Below the pieces are notes generated by a model. That model had not been told where the DNA came from, made no database searches, and was given only the letters and a program-made list of their open reading frames with translations. Made by a program: the position numbers and the translations under genes. DNA of 64,000 bases. Source: Paramecium sonneborni. Lineage: Eukaryota; Ciliophora; Oligohymenophorea; Peniculida; Parameciidae. Each line of letters opens with the position of its first letter. Positions within the stretch are counted from its first letter, which is position 1. Positions 52,378 through 63,740 of the stretch are shown here, in pieces. The stretch is taken from contig CAJJDN010000105.1 of assembly GCA_905182985.1 (NCBI GenBank), positions 158,991-222,990 on the forward strand, in the 5' to 3' direction.

Positions 52378-53451
52378 TCAACGTTAAAGAAAACGTTCCA
52401 ACATAGCTTTAAGAGTATCTGATAATAGTTGATGATATTAAATGGATCGATTACTCATCAACATTGCATCATCAAGAGAACTCTAAAAGATTTAAACTAA
52501 ATGATCATCATTACTATTTAGTTAGAGTTGGTCATTCCAAAACTTGGCTCCTGTTACTTATTAATAGATATATGAATTTATCTTACATTCAATTTTCGTT
52601 AGAAGAGTACTCAAAGATTCTTTAGCTTATTAATGTGTGTTTTTAGATTGAGTATAGAAAAGTTCTTTTTCTAAGAGATCGAAGGAAGTTTCTAATTATT
52701 CATTCCTCATATCCATAAGAGTTTCTTGGATGACTGTATGCATCAAACTCAATAATAATAGTGCTTCATTTCTAGAGTTAGAATGGTTGCTTTATTTAAA
52801 GAGTCGGTCTACTCCTTTTATAAAGAAATCTAATTCTTAACTAGGATTAGATTTGAATAGGCCAATCATAATCTTTGACTCCAATAATTCTAAAGTTTTG
52901 AAAATATCTTATATATTTGGAGAATCAACCACTAATAATTAATCATATACTTTTACCCTCTTTAATTTTTTAAAGTAAAAAGTTGTATTCATCAAATCTC
53001 TTCTAAGCATCCTCTCTTGCCTAAAGTTTGATCTTTGCCAATTCTCTAGTGTCAGCCTCAATCAATTTATCCTTAAGACATTCAATAAAATTATGATACT
53101 TTATCTATTATTAGGCGTTTTAGAAGATTTATGACTTTAAGGTATGTCTCATGAAGAAAGAGTTCTAAGCTATCCTTCTCCTTTTTATCATAAAAGAGTC
53201 TTGTTTTGAGTAATTTTTTAACCTAATTTAAGTGTACTTTAACTCACATCAGCATAATGTTCTAAATAGATTGTCATTCCTTCCTCTTCAAACTATCTAT
53301 CTTAGCGTGATTTCCATTCTAATTTCTCAAGTGCTGTATAGTACTCTAATTATTAGATGGACTCTTTGATCCCATTCATTTAATTATAGATTTCCATCAA
53401 ATACTATTCTTGAACATAAGCAAGAGCCGGAATCAATAATAAATATAACAT
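52378..53451 (-). CDS. Secreted helical protein, trichocyst-matrix-like
   Basis: Begins MLYLLLIPALAYVQE, a signal peptide. The mature ~317 residues are almost entirely helical with heptads (ALEKLEWKSRQDRQFEEEG; IECLKDKLIEADTRELAKIK; LETSFDLLEKELFYTQSK). Introns of 25, 31 and 19 nt; the 19-nt intron at 52932-52950 is among the shortest I could place. 332 residues with exact closure. Size, signal peptide and four-helix style fit trichocyst matrix proteins, which are cut and crystallise in secretory granules, but I see no diagnostic motif, so another luminal protein is possible. Confidence 0.7.
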
Positions 53452-53542
53452 TAATTAATTAATTCTAATTGTATATTCATTACTCTATATCAGCTCAACT
53501 ATCCTTCTTACTACCTAACTTTCTAATATTAATAATTAAAAA
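53452..53542. promoter_or_regulatory. 91-bp bidirectional promoter region
   Basis: All the DNA between the start codons of the secreted helical protein (- strand) and the kinesin (+ strand). It contains ATTAATTAATTAATTCT near 53451-53467 and ends ATTAAAAA before the kinesin ATG. Confidence 0.5.
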
Positions 53543-55926
53543 ATGTCAAAATCATCTGTTATTGATGTTTTTCTAAGAGTCCGTCCTACTAAAAATCCAT
53601 CAAATCTCTTTAAACTTAATAAAGATGAGGGTACAGCTGAATTCACAATTCCTAAAAATCCAGATTAAGGGTACATCAATAACCAAATTGAAAAACATAC
53701 TTTTAATTTTGCAGGGGTTTTTCCAACCGATACTACTCAAGAAGAAATCTTTGATAAAATAGCAAAGGATGTTGTTGATTCAGCAATTGAAGGTAATGAA
53801 ATCCTTTTTTTAATTAAGGTTACAATGGAACAATATTTGCATATGGATAAACAGGATCAGGTAAAACTTATTCAATGACTGGAAATCCTGAAGCTAGATC
53901 TTCCGCAGGTATTATTCCACGTACTTTATATCATATCTATGATTATGCTCGTAGAGAATCAGAATTAGTAAAAATCTATTTCAAATATTAAATTAGATAA
54001 TTGATGTAACCATTAGTTATCTTGAAATCTATGGAGGATCTGGATATGATCTATTAGTTGCGGATAATAGATCCAGAAATCTTCATGATTTACCAAAAGT
54101 TTAAGCTATGGCAACTGCTAATGGATAAACAATTTTATAAGGATTATCTTTAAAAAAGGCATAAACTGAAGAAGATGCATTAAATCTACTCTTTATTGGA
54201 GAATAGAATAGAGTTATTGCTGAAACACCTAAAAATGATGCTTCAACTAGATCACATTGCATTTTTATTGTTATTTTAGAATGTCGTAAACCAACTTCAG
54301 ATGTTAAAACTGTATCTAAACTATGTTTAGTTGATCTCAGCGGTAGTGAAAGAATTGGTAAAACTGGTGTTGAAGGCATTCTTTAAAGAGAAGCAACAGG
54401 AATCAATCTCTCTTTACATTTTCTAGAATTAGTGATTGATTGTTTAAATAGATAAGCTAATGGTGAAAATATTCACATACCATATAGAGATTCATTGATG
54501 ACTCTTGTATTAAAGGATTCTTTAGGTGGTAATTGTAAAACAAGAATGATTGCTACAATGTCTAGTGAACCTGATGATTTACCTGAATCTATATGTACTT
54601 GTAGATTTGCAGGAAGAGTGGCTAATATCAAAAATAAAGTCACTAGAAATGAAGCTGTTGATCCATTTATCATTATTGAAAAGTTGAAAAGAGAAAATCA
54701 ATAATTAAAAGCTGAACTTGCTATGATTAAAGGTTAAAGTATTAAGGATCATCTTGAATCTTATGAAATAGATGAATGTAAAAAAAAAGTTGATGAATTT
54801 TTAAATTCTGAAGATCCTGCAGCTATACTTGTTGTTAATGATCACCTTAAAATGAATGAATGCTTTTTCTAACTTAAACATATGCTCAAAAATTTAAATA
54901 AAAAGGGTTCACTCTAACCTGTTGTTTCATAACCATAAAATCTTACAACTAACAATACAGTTGAATTATAACAATTAAATGATGAAGTCTTGAGATTAAA
55001 ATAATTAATCATACAAAGGGATAATGAAATCATGATCCTTTTAAATCTTATTCAAAAAGGCAAAGGTTCACAGGCCAATCAATCTTTGGTACTTTAAGGG
55101 CCTATTTCAGAATAACCTGAAGTTCAATAGGCTAATACATCCAGTATTTTATAACCAATTGAATTTCCAAAATAAGTTGAAATTGATAGATAGAGTTAAA
55201 TTCTAACTGAGAAACCTGCGATTAAAAAATAGAATTTTATGTAAGGCAGTCTAGATAGCGAACCTATGAGTTAAACAACCAAAAATACTACAACAGCTTA
55301 ATTAAAAGAATTAGGTGGAATGTTATCAGAACCTATAAATATTTCAAATGAATAATTACTAGATCGAAATTCTGCTTTAGAAATGTTCAGAAAGTCATAT
55401 AGGAAAGCATAAGCCTAAGAAGATCTGAAGTAAGAGTTATACGATAAGATGATGACTAGTAAAGAATTAGGTTTGTTTATCAATAATCAAAGAAATGTTA
55501 TTAGTTAATTAAAGGATAAAATAGAATAAACAAGAAAAGAATAAGTTTTACTTGGATTAGTCAGTAGTGATCCAAATCAAGTAAGCACAGAAGAAGAAAA
55601 ATTAATTGCTGAATATAACAAATAGAAAGACATGTAATTAAATCTAAAATTAAAATAGATATAAATAATCATTTGATAAATTAAAACAATTAAAGGCAGA
55701 AGTAGAGAGAATGAGTACATAATTGAAGCATAGTCGGGAGAAAATGTAATAGGACTTTGAGAAATGGATAGATATGATGTTGAAATAGAGGAATTTAAGT
55801 ATGGCTGCGACATCAGTATTATCTGATTTTAAGAATTTATCTTAGAAAGGAGGAGAGGATGTAAATAGTATGGTGTAACAATTCTACAAAAACAAAGAGA
55901 TATGTAATTAATTATTATAAAAATGA
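53543..55926 (+). CDS. KIF6: Kinesin-9 family motor (KIF6 type)
   Basis: N-terminal motor: VFLRVRPT, P-loop GQTGSGKTYSMTG (~residues 90-102), switch I NDASTRSH, switch II DLSGSER, then PYRDSLMTLVLKDSLGGNCK and CRFAGRVANI. Directly after the motor, IIEKLKRENQQLKAELAMIKG and the following FLNSEDPAA...ECFFQLKHML block match the KIF6 branch of kinesin-9, motors of the ciliary central pair. The tail ends with the KIF6-like MQQDFEKWIDMML. Three introns: 26 nt at 53793-53818, 29 nt, and 25 nt near the 3' end; 767 residues with exact closure. The third intron decides the C terminus: without it the frame stops early. Confidence 0.93.
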
Positions 55927-55987
55927 TTACTTTTTTAATATATAAAATTTTGTTTTGGGATAATGTTTATGATGATACATATTTAGA

Positions 55988-56677
55988 TCATTCTTTGATT
56001 TAATACTTCTTTCTCATTTCGAAGTACTTTCTATAATTTTAATCTCTAGATCTAGAGACAACGATATCTTTGGCGTAAAGGTAGGAGTAAAACATTTGTG
56101 TCAAAGGCATTCCTTGACGAGCCAATCTTAAATCAAAAGCAATAATTACTTATCATTATTATATCCTGTATTAATAAGACCACTTCCTTCAGAATTCTTA
56201 CCAGCTGTTAAGAGATAATATTCTCTTTTTTAGATTTGATCTAATTATTAATTATGCTTAAATTACTTGATTCCAATTTGTATTTATAGAGTGTACCAAT
56301 CACACCTAAGCCAAGCATTGTTGTAATTATACGTCCTTTTGGTTATCTAATACGATAAGTCTTCCAATAAATGTAACCAAATGGATTTTTAATCAATCTA
56401 AAGAAATTCTTGAAGAATCTCCTCTTGTTTCCTCTATCAATAAATTTCTTTTGCATCTAATGAATATAAATGATATTCTCACTCTGAATTTCTCCATTTC
56501 CCAATCATATGCTTTTCCCATAGATCTCCAAATCATCTCCAATCTCTCTCTCTTATTTGGAGCATGATAATAGAGATAATGTTGTCCAAATGTACGCATC
56601 TTTACATCTGCATCACCTGTTGATTAATCACGAATCCAAATGTAGTCCTACTACATACGCTCTTGTGCGTTGGTCAT
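55988..56677 (-). CDS. Probable mitochondrial membrane protein, ciliate-specific
   Basis: 204 residues, rich in Arg, Tyr, Trp, Met and Lys: RTFGQHYLYYHAPNKRERLE, MIWRSMGKAYDWEMEKFRMQ, FRLIKNPFGYIYWKTYR. One membrane segment (IITTMLGLGVIGTLY) is followed by a basic/aromatic C-terminal part (QMFYSYLYAKDIVVSRSRD). Three introns (26, 26, 23 nt) were needed, and each restores a sensible frame. Style and composition are like accessory subunits of ciliate respiratory complexes. The head and tail of the membrane segment could place most of the protein on either side of the inner membrane. Not recognised as a named family. Confidence 0.7.
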
Positions 56678-56702
56678 TTTAAATCTTTTTTTAATAATAA
56701 TA

Positions 56703-57391
56703 TCATTCGTAGTGGAATCGTGAATCAGCAGGTAGATTTTGTGCTAAACGTTCGTATACATTCATACGAGATCTCTTAGAAAGAGCCTTGGTCGCATAGT
56801 AAGCATTCGAGAATGGACTTCTTGAAAATAAGTCAGATTTCCTTTTTTCTTATCTTTGTTCCTGAACTAGCTAGCTATACTAATATTACTCTTCTATTCT
56901 AAAACACTATCGTTTTTCTCTATTACTTAATTGAATAAAGGTCTTAAATTAAATCCATAATCCTTTATTGATTAACTCCGCAACTTATTATCCATCACTA
57001 TTCGAAACATTGTTTTCCTTGCTTAATTCATCACTTTCTATTTATCTTCAAAAGAGGCCTCCTTTGCATCTATAGTGCTTTTCGATTATTATTGAGGTTT
57101 CTTAGAAATTTTACTTGATTTCATCATTTAAATAGCAGGACTCTAAGATTAGAGCGAGCATTTAAAATGTTTAAATTACTTAAACATATCTTATAATTAA
57201 GCAAGATTCTGTATTTTAGATCTAGATAAGGTTCCCTTCTCTAGATTTCTGCTCTTGCTAGTATTTTGACGAAACATAGGTAAATGTTGTTACTCATCTT
57301 CATCTACCTGCAATATCAGCTTCTTGTGGTACCCATGATGAGAGTGAGAACTCTTGACTTTAGAGAGACTTAAGTATGGGTGATCAGTCAT
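56703..57391 (-). CDS. Basic hypothetical protein (221 aa)
   Basis: Starts MTDHPYLSLSKVKSSHSHHG. Highly basic and Ser/Gln-rich, no membrane segment. A 23-nt intron (GTAATATTAG...CTAG) late in the gene shifts the frame to the C terminus ending ERLAQNLPADSRFHYE, which has the look of a conserved motif (MNVYERLAQNLPADS). 26 bp separate it from the preceding mitochondrial-type gene on the same strand. Possibly cytoskeletal or nuclear; not recognised. Confidence 0.65.
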
Positions 57392-57418
57392 ATTTTAGTA
57401 ATAAATATTAATAAACTC

Positions 57419-57677
57419 TCACTTTGACCAGAAACCCCCTTCTGTTTTATATGGTGCTCTGTCCAGACCTCCTTTTAAATTAAGATTATGCAGAAAATCT
57501 ATTCCATTGATTACTTTAGCTAAACAATTTTCTATGATGAATTTTGTAAATACTTAAACATGCTTCCTCTTTAACGTTCATAGCTCGTTCATAATTCTTA
57601 AGACATTTCTTATAACACAACTTATCGATAGTTAATATCTTTTAACCAACATGAGAAAAATCACGTGCTTCTTCCAT
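57419..57677 (-). CDS. Small protein resembling TIM-type chaperones (74 aa)
   Basis: Starts MEEARDFSHVGQKIL. The central segment LCYKKCLKNYERAMNVKEEACL resembles the CX3C-helix part of small TIM proteins of the mitochondrial intermembrane space, which ferry membrane proteins. Only the first CX3C is complete; the second keeps one Cys. A 34-nt intron leads to the end GGLDRAPYKTEGGFWSK; without it the frame runs into unlikely sequence. Frame closes exactly. Another small two-Cys mitochondrial protein is a fair alternative. Confidence 0.5.
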
Positions 57678-57701
57678 AAATAAATGATAATTAAAAATAA
57701 T

Positions 57702-60020
57702 TCAATATTTACTCATTTCAGTATTGTTCAAGAGCATTGATAACTCTTCATTTATATTAGCACTTGGTCTAGGTCTTACTTTTGGTTTAGGAATATTATT
57801 AGAACTTTAACGAGTAGGTTCAATATTCTGTTTTCCCCTTATTGTAGTTTGGCTTGTGCTTTATTTTTTCAATTTATCAGGTGTCTTATATTTGACAGTT
57901 TATTTCTTATTACAAGAAGTACTGTTATTTTTATGATGAATTGAATTTGAAGGTTGTAAAACATCCATTTCACTAATAAAGCTTTACAAAACAGTCTTAA
58001 AATTAATTTCACTTAAATCTTAAACAGTCTATTAAGATTCAGTCTCATTCATAGTTTATTTAGTAATATTATTAGAATGATGTAAGTAGGTAGGAAAGTC
58101 AATTTTAAAGAATTCTTCAGATTCAACACTTTGATCCACTTCTTTTTCTTTAACCATTTCTACATTGACCAAATTATTATACATAATTTCATCTAAATTT
58201 ATTTATTAAAATTCTTAGATATCTATTTCATTTTCATTTTATTTTATCAATTAAAATTAATCAACATTATAAAGCTTTTACAAATCAGAATTTTAACTCT
58301 ATCCCCTTTCATGTTATTCAATTTACAATTTTAGTAACTAAGTTTGATAAAACGAAATCATTTATTGCAATTATTAATTTTCAAGTTGTTTAACATCAAA
58401 ATTTAACTATTGTTTCATTTCTGATGCATAACTATATAATTAATTATATTAAGTATTTAGAGATTGAATTTGATTATTTTATTACTGCATCTTAAATTTA
58501 ATCGAAAAATATAATTCTTATAATTAAAGATATGATTATTTAACTAATTCGAAATTGGAAATGAGTGTCTTTTTATTTTATTCACTAACTTTTAAAGCAT
58601 TTAAAACTAATTTCCCCTAACAATCATGTTAAGGGGGTTTTTTGACTTTTTAATTAGTAAGAAGAATATCACCTGCACCAATACAATGAAGATCATATTT
58701 AAATCTATCAGCCCAAGTAATTTCTTTATAAAGTTTAGGAATGCATTAGAAATTTTAAGCATTTTAAGTAGTAATCCTATTTTATAATTATTAATTTTAA
58801 ATTTATAATTGACCTAGTTATTATTCAAAATTTTCTTTTTCTTCTGCTCTAATTTTTTCATAATCATGCAATTTTTTTTCATAATCAGAGAGTAAAATCT
58901 TTAAGGCTTCATCATCATTTTGATAATTTATATTTGCAAGAACTTTAGTTTCAATTTTTTTGGCATTCATTCCAAACCTTAGGGTAGAAATGGAATAATC
59001 AAAATGAAGTGCTGCTGAATTGATACATAATATAATTAATGTTCTAGAAGATCCATCTAAACTAGATTTAAGAATTTTAGTTAAAGATGAGTTTCTAAAT
59101 GGTACATGTCCTTTATCTTCCGCTTTTAAAAAGATGACTTATGTAAGAAAGAATAGACTCTTATTAATATATTGACCTTCTTTGATTCTACGATTGGTAT
59201 CTTATATTTCTGCATCTTCAAAATGATTAGATACTTTTTCAGATCCAGCCAAGTCTACAAAATTGAGTACACTTTCTGTTACCATAGCACCTTTAAGTTG
59301 ATGATTTTCAGCCTCTAATTATTCTAGTGTTGGGAATTTATGTTATGATTATTCTCTTCTATATTATCGAATAAAATTATTGGTAATAGATTGTACATAG
59401 AGTCTAAAAATAGCATGAGATCTGGAACTATTATGATTCATGGCAGTTTAAGCATAATGTCTATTGATTTCACCTCTTTTAAGAACTTCAAAGATTTCAT
59501 TGATAGATGATACAGATTATTCAATAAGTCCTTTAACATAGAATTCTTTCTTTTAATCTTCATTAACTTATAAGGTTTCTTATAATTTAGATGATGGTTT
59601 AAGTAGATCAAAGATCTATTCATTATAAATTTCAAAATATGAACAACGTAAAACATAGGTCTTATTAAGATCATTATCTATTTTAGCAAATAAATCTTTA
59701 AAACTTTGTAATAATACTCCTTCATCATTAGATTTACCTAACATAGTGTATGTTTTGCCACTTCCAGTTTAACCATATAAAAAAATAGTACCATTAATAC
59801 CATTAGTAGATCCAAGTACTAATGATTTTACTTCTTTAGAATAGATATCTGTATTCTTGCTATCTTAACTAAAACAATGATCAAAAGCAAAAGTTGTACG
59901 ACCTGATGCATTAGTAGGTTTTCTCATTTGATTATTTAGAAATATATGTTAATCATGTATTACCCAAATAGATGGTTCTGGATCAGGACGTATACGTACT
60001 GCAACTTATATGTTTTCCAT
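57702..60020 (-). CDS. N-terminal-motor kinesin (possibly kinesin-7)
   Basis: Motor at the N terminus: VAVRIRPDPEPS, FAFDHCFSQDSKNTDIY, P-loop GQTGSGKTYTMLG (~residue 87), switch I NHNSSRSHAIF, switch II VDLAGSE, NKSLFFLTQVI, and HVPFRNSSLTKILKSSLDG. The spacing and the DHCFSQDSKN...NGTIF block resemble kinesin-7 (CENP-E), but assignment needs a tree. The remaining ~400 residues are Gln-rich coiled coil with a small ordered island (EITWADRFKYDLHCIGAGD). 772 residues in one uninterrupted frame. Start lies 50 bp from the start of the divergent RING/B-box gene. Confidence 0.9.
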
Positions 60021-60070
60021 AGTTTTTTCAGTTAAATTCAAATATATATATAAAAAATAATATAAAATTA
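60021..60070. promoter_or_regulatory. 50-bp bidirectional promoter region
   Basis: The shortest divergent gap in the window, between kinesin (- strand) and the RING/B-box gene (+ strand). It contains ATATATATATAAAAAATAATATAA; otherwise featureless. Both 5' leaders must be extremely short. Confidence 0.55.
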
Positions 60071-61732
60071 ATGAGTTAAGAATTGCTCCATTGTCCATAA
60101 TGTTAAATGAATTTTGATAAATACACACGAACTCCTCAAATGTTACCAAAATGTGGTCATTCAATGTGTATGTAATGTCTCAAAGAGTCTTGTAAAATCA
60201 TTTGTCCTGAAGATGGGTACTAATTCTCAATTTATCAGATTACTCTAACCTTCAGATCTTTCACTCTATCCTATTAATTAAGCAGTCTTAAGAATCATTT
60301 GTAAAACATAGGATAATGATATTCCATCTAACCAAGATAAATTACAGTAGTGTCCTTAACACCACAAACTGCTTGAACTTATTTGTGTCGATGATAGATG
60401 TAGAATTTGTGCTAGTTGTGCCTTGTTTGGAATTCATAAACTACATAACATTTAAAATGCTGATGTAAATATTTTTATTCATCTTACAAGTCTGTCAATA
60501 AATCAATCTAAGAAAATCTTATACACACTCAAAATTTAACTCTTACTATACAAGATAAAATCAAATTCCTCAAATTACCACTCATTAATAAGAAGATTCA
60601 TGATTAAATTAGACTTTGTATAAAATAATAATAAACACTTGCTGAAGAACAATTCAAAGTATCTTATATCATTTATTCTAGGAAATCATTAATTAAATCC
60701 TTGCCAAATAATAGAAAGTACTTGAAGAAATCGAATCAAAGTACAAACTGTTAGAAGATCAATTTTTCAAAAAAGAGACTCTTGCTATCACTTCCATTCT
60801 TGATAAAGCTGATATGTGGATACTTGGGTATCTATTCATTTTAATATAATTAGATCTAATCAAAAAATCTAAGAATATCATGAAACATAAGAAAAAGGAG
60901 ATATTCCATTTACCTTATTACTCTCAGATTCTTCCATTTAATAAGGAAAATAAATCCTTGATGAAATAGATGATTATCTACTCAAATTCCAAAATAATCT
61001 TTAAGATATTATCTCTGCTATACCAACTATTAACCAATTTGAATAAACTTATTTTCATGAACCAAACATACTTAAAGATTTATCAATTATCGAATAGAGT
61101 TTCTTAAAAGAAATTGATGAAAAACCACCTCATAATGAATTCTTAGGATCATCTTTGCCAGAGTCTACTTGTTAATCTTAGCCTTCCTCCAATAATATTT
61201 CCTAAAATGCCATTAGTCCATAATAGCCTCATTAAAAAAGGGCATCTTAATAATTTGTTTTAGTTTCTCCTAAAGTATAAAGTAGGTAACAATCTGCTTC
61301 CCCAAAAAAACCAGTAGTTAAAAAAAAATTAAATACAAAAGTAGAATCTATTCTATTTAATTGTAATGGAGATTATTTGGATTTATCTTAATAAGGTAAT
61401 TTATTTTTATAAATATTTCAGAACTTGGAGATGATGGAATTATGATACTAGAAGAATATATAAGAAATAAGAAGGTTAAAATAATAAAATTAATGAGAAA
61501 TCGTATAAGTGATGTTGGTGCTATGAAATTAATGGAACTACATTGTTAAGTGTTATATTTATAATCAAATGTTATTACTGAAAAGTTTTTGGATATGATA
61601 ATGAATGCTATATAAAAGTAGATTCAGATTCACATCAAAACTGTATATTTGGGATAGAATTTAATCAATTAGTTTAGAGTAAAAAAGAAAATTGAGGATC
61701 TCAAAAAATTAGGAATTTCAATTTAAATATGA
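60071..61732 (+). CDS. RING / B-box / coiled-coil protein with C-terminal LRR-like end (TRIM-like)
   Basis: RING at the N terminus: CPQCQMNFD ... MLPKCGHSMCMQCLKESC ... CPEDG. A B-box follows around residue 90: CPQHHKLLELICVDDRCRIC, CALFGIHKLH. Then come a coiled coil (residues ~150-260), a Ser/Gln-rich linker and a last ~100-residue segment with leucine-rich-repeat style (ELGDDGIMILEEYI, LMRNRISDVGAMKLMEL, VLYLQSNVIT, VYLGQNLI). Animal TRIM ligases share RING-B-box-coiled coil. Five introns (22, 26, 23, 26, 26 nt) give 512 residues with exact closure. The likely role is E3 ubiquitin ligase; the target is unknown. Confidence 0.87.
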
Positions 61733-61931
61733 ATTAAAATAATGTATAATGTTTATTAATTTGTATAAAAATATATATAAATTGTTAAAGAGAAAATTTT
61801 ATGAATAGAGTAATATTGTAGAGTGGAGAATGAAAGTGAAGGGGAAATTGAATGAGATGAAATAGAAATAGTGAATTTGATTAAAAAATAGGGGTGATAA
61901 TTATAATAATTAATAAAAATAAAATTTATTA

Positions 61932-62725
61932 ATGAGCAGAGCTTACTCACCTACAAGAAGCAGAGCAGAAAAGATTGTTGGACAATTAAGTGAGCTAACA
62001 TTGGGACGTAAAGATTAAGTATTTGGTGTATGTTTGATTGAAGACTTCAAGAATAAAGGAAGCAGAGGAGAGAGTAGAAATATTAGAGTCAGCAATAAAG
62101 GATTTAAAAGAGACTTTAGAGGGGAAGATATCAAAAATATAAGAGGGATTGGAATATGTATAATAGGTGTTGAGTGAGTAAGAACCAAAAGAGGAAGATG
62201 AATAATAGATGGTAGAAGATATGAAGAAGGCAGAGGAGAGTGTAAATGAAAAGTTAGAGGAGTTGAGTAAATAGAGAGAAGAAAGTTAATAGAAGTTTAA
62301 CGAATAAGTAGAGAAGGATATTCAAGAATTGAAAGAACAGATCAATTAGGAGAAGAGTGAGAGGAATCAATAAATAAAAGAGATTAATGAATGTTTAGAG
62401 GTAGAATTTTGAATAAATATATAAGAGTGATTTACCACAGTTATAAGATATGTTATAATAGAACATAAAGGAGAGAGATGAGATGGATAAAAATATAAAT
62501 ATTAAATTAAGTGATGAATTATAGAGATTGTCTTAAATAATATAATAAGAGAGAATCAATAGATAATAAGGAGAATAGAGTTTATTCGAGATGTTGAAAG
62601 ATGTGGTTAATAGGATAAAGAAGGAAATAGATTAAGAGAAAATAATTAGAGAAGCAACTGAGAATGATGTTCTTAGTGTATTGGAAGAGACTTTGAATAA
62701 AATTTTAGCAGCTCAAGATCATTGA
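61932..62725 (+). CDS. SF-assemblin / beta-giardin family protein
   Basis: A 247-residue, nearly all-helical protein that forms 2-nm filaments of striated rootlets attached to basal bodies. The N-terminal SRAYSPTRSRAEKI head with S/T-P is typical. The rod shows the characteristic pattern: EAEERVEILESAIKDLKE, EDMKKAEESVNEKLEEL, ERDEMDKNINIKLSDELQRL, and at the end RIKKEIDQEKIIREATENDV followed by LEETL. Two 25-nt introns, GTATTTGG...TTGAAG and GTAGAATT...ATATAAG, give exact closure. Paramecium carries many kinetodesmal-fibre (KdB-type) paralogues. Confidence 0.92.
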
Positions 62726-62767
62726 TATATATAAATATATTATATATAGATAATAATAAATAATTAA

Positions 62768-63740
62768 ATGTAAAATTCAGACAATTCAGATGAATGTTAT
62801 AGTGATGATTAGTAAGAATCACCTAGGTTTCTATACAACTTTAAAGAGATAAATCTTTAGAATAAAACACTTTTAGCGGAAATTAGAATCATTTGCAAAA
62901 ATCTAATCTATGTGATTGGTTTAGCTCCTTCCATAGCAAAAGAAGATGTATCAAACATTTAATTAAGTTAAAAAGCTATTAAAAAAACCAGAGTATTTTG
63001 GACAGTATGGTTAAATACAAAAATTGATTGTTATTTAGAGTAATACTTTTAATCCACCTTCACATGCTGCATATATTACTTATAGAAATGAGTAGGAAGC
63101 ATCTCTAGCTATTTTAGTAATCATTATATTTAAAATTTATGGCGTGTGAAAGATTTCCACTTCATGATAGATATGTGAAAGCATCTTTTGGTACAACCAA
63201 ATATTGCACCAATTTCCTTAAAGGATAGTAATGTAAAATTAAAGACTGTGTTTATTTGCACCAACATCCAAAGGATAAAGAATCTACACAAGTCATTAAA
63301 AAAGTATGCCTCTATTCTATGCCAGGAAGAAATGAACAATTCTAAATGGCTCTTTTCTTATTCCCAAAAAATAGCATAAGAAAATTACAAAAAATTCTAT
63401 ACCAAAATCAACTACAAAAATGCTCTCTAAAAATCTATCTTCCTTAATACACAAAACATTCTTGATAGAATGATTGAAGATAACATTATAGATCGTATTC
63501 CTGAGCAGCCATAACCTCAATTATAACAATAGATCCTTGAAGAAACATAACCAATCGAAATTCCTGTATAATAAAAACCAATCGATATTGAAAAACGATT
63601 GGAAGCTATTATACAAAAAAGTATTATTCTTTCTTATTTAAGTGGATGGAGACAGCAATTCAAGATTCAAATTTACCAATGGTAATTGTCAATAAGACTA
63701 TGAAGGAATCTAGTAATTGAAGCAATCCCTTCAAAAATGA
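62768..63740 (+). CDS. NOT4-like protein: RRM plus C3H zinc finger, no RING
   Basis: Matches the middle of NOT4/CNOT4, the E3 subunit attached to the CCR4-NOT complex: RRM start ICKNLIYVIGLAPSIAKED, KPEYFGQYGQIQKLIVIQSN, NPPSHAAYITYRNEQEA, then VKASFGTTKYC followed by a CX8CX5CX3H zinc finger (C-TNFLKGQQ-C-KIKD-C-VYLH, spacing approximate). The N terminus is short and acidic and has none of the RING cysteines expected before the RRM. Introns of 28, 25, 22 and 22 nt close the frame; the 25-nt one inside the last RRM strand is my least secure choice. 291 residues. It may bind RNA without ubiquitin-ligase activity. Confidence 0.8.

Noticed and set aside
58745..58835. A 37-nt intron (GTCAATT...AAATAG) in the second kinesin
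   Set aside because: The gene reads straight through in frame with a plausible Gln-rich coiled coil; splicing would break the frame.
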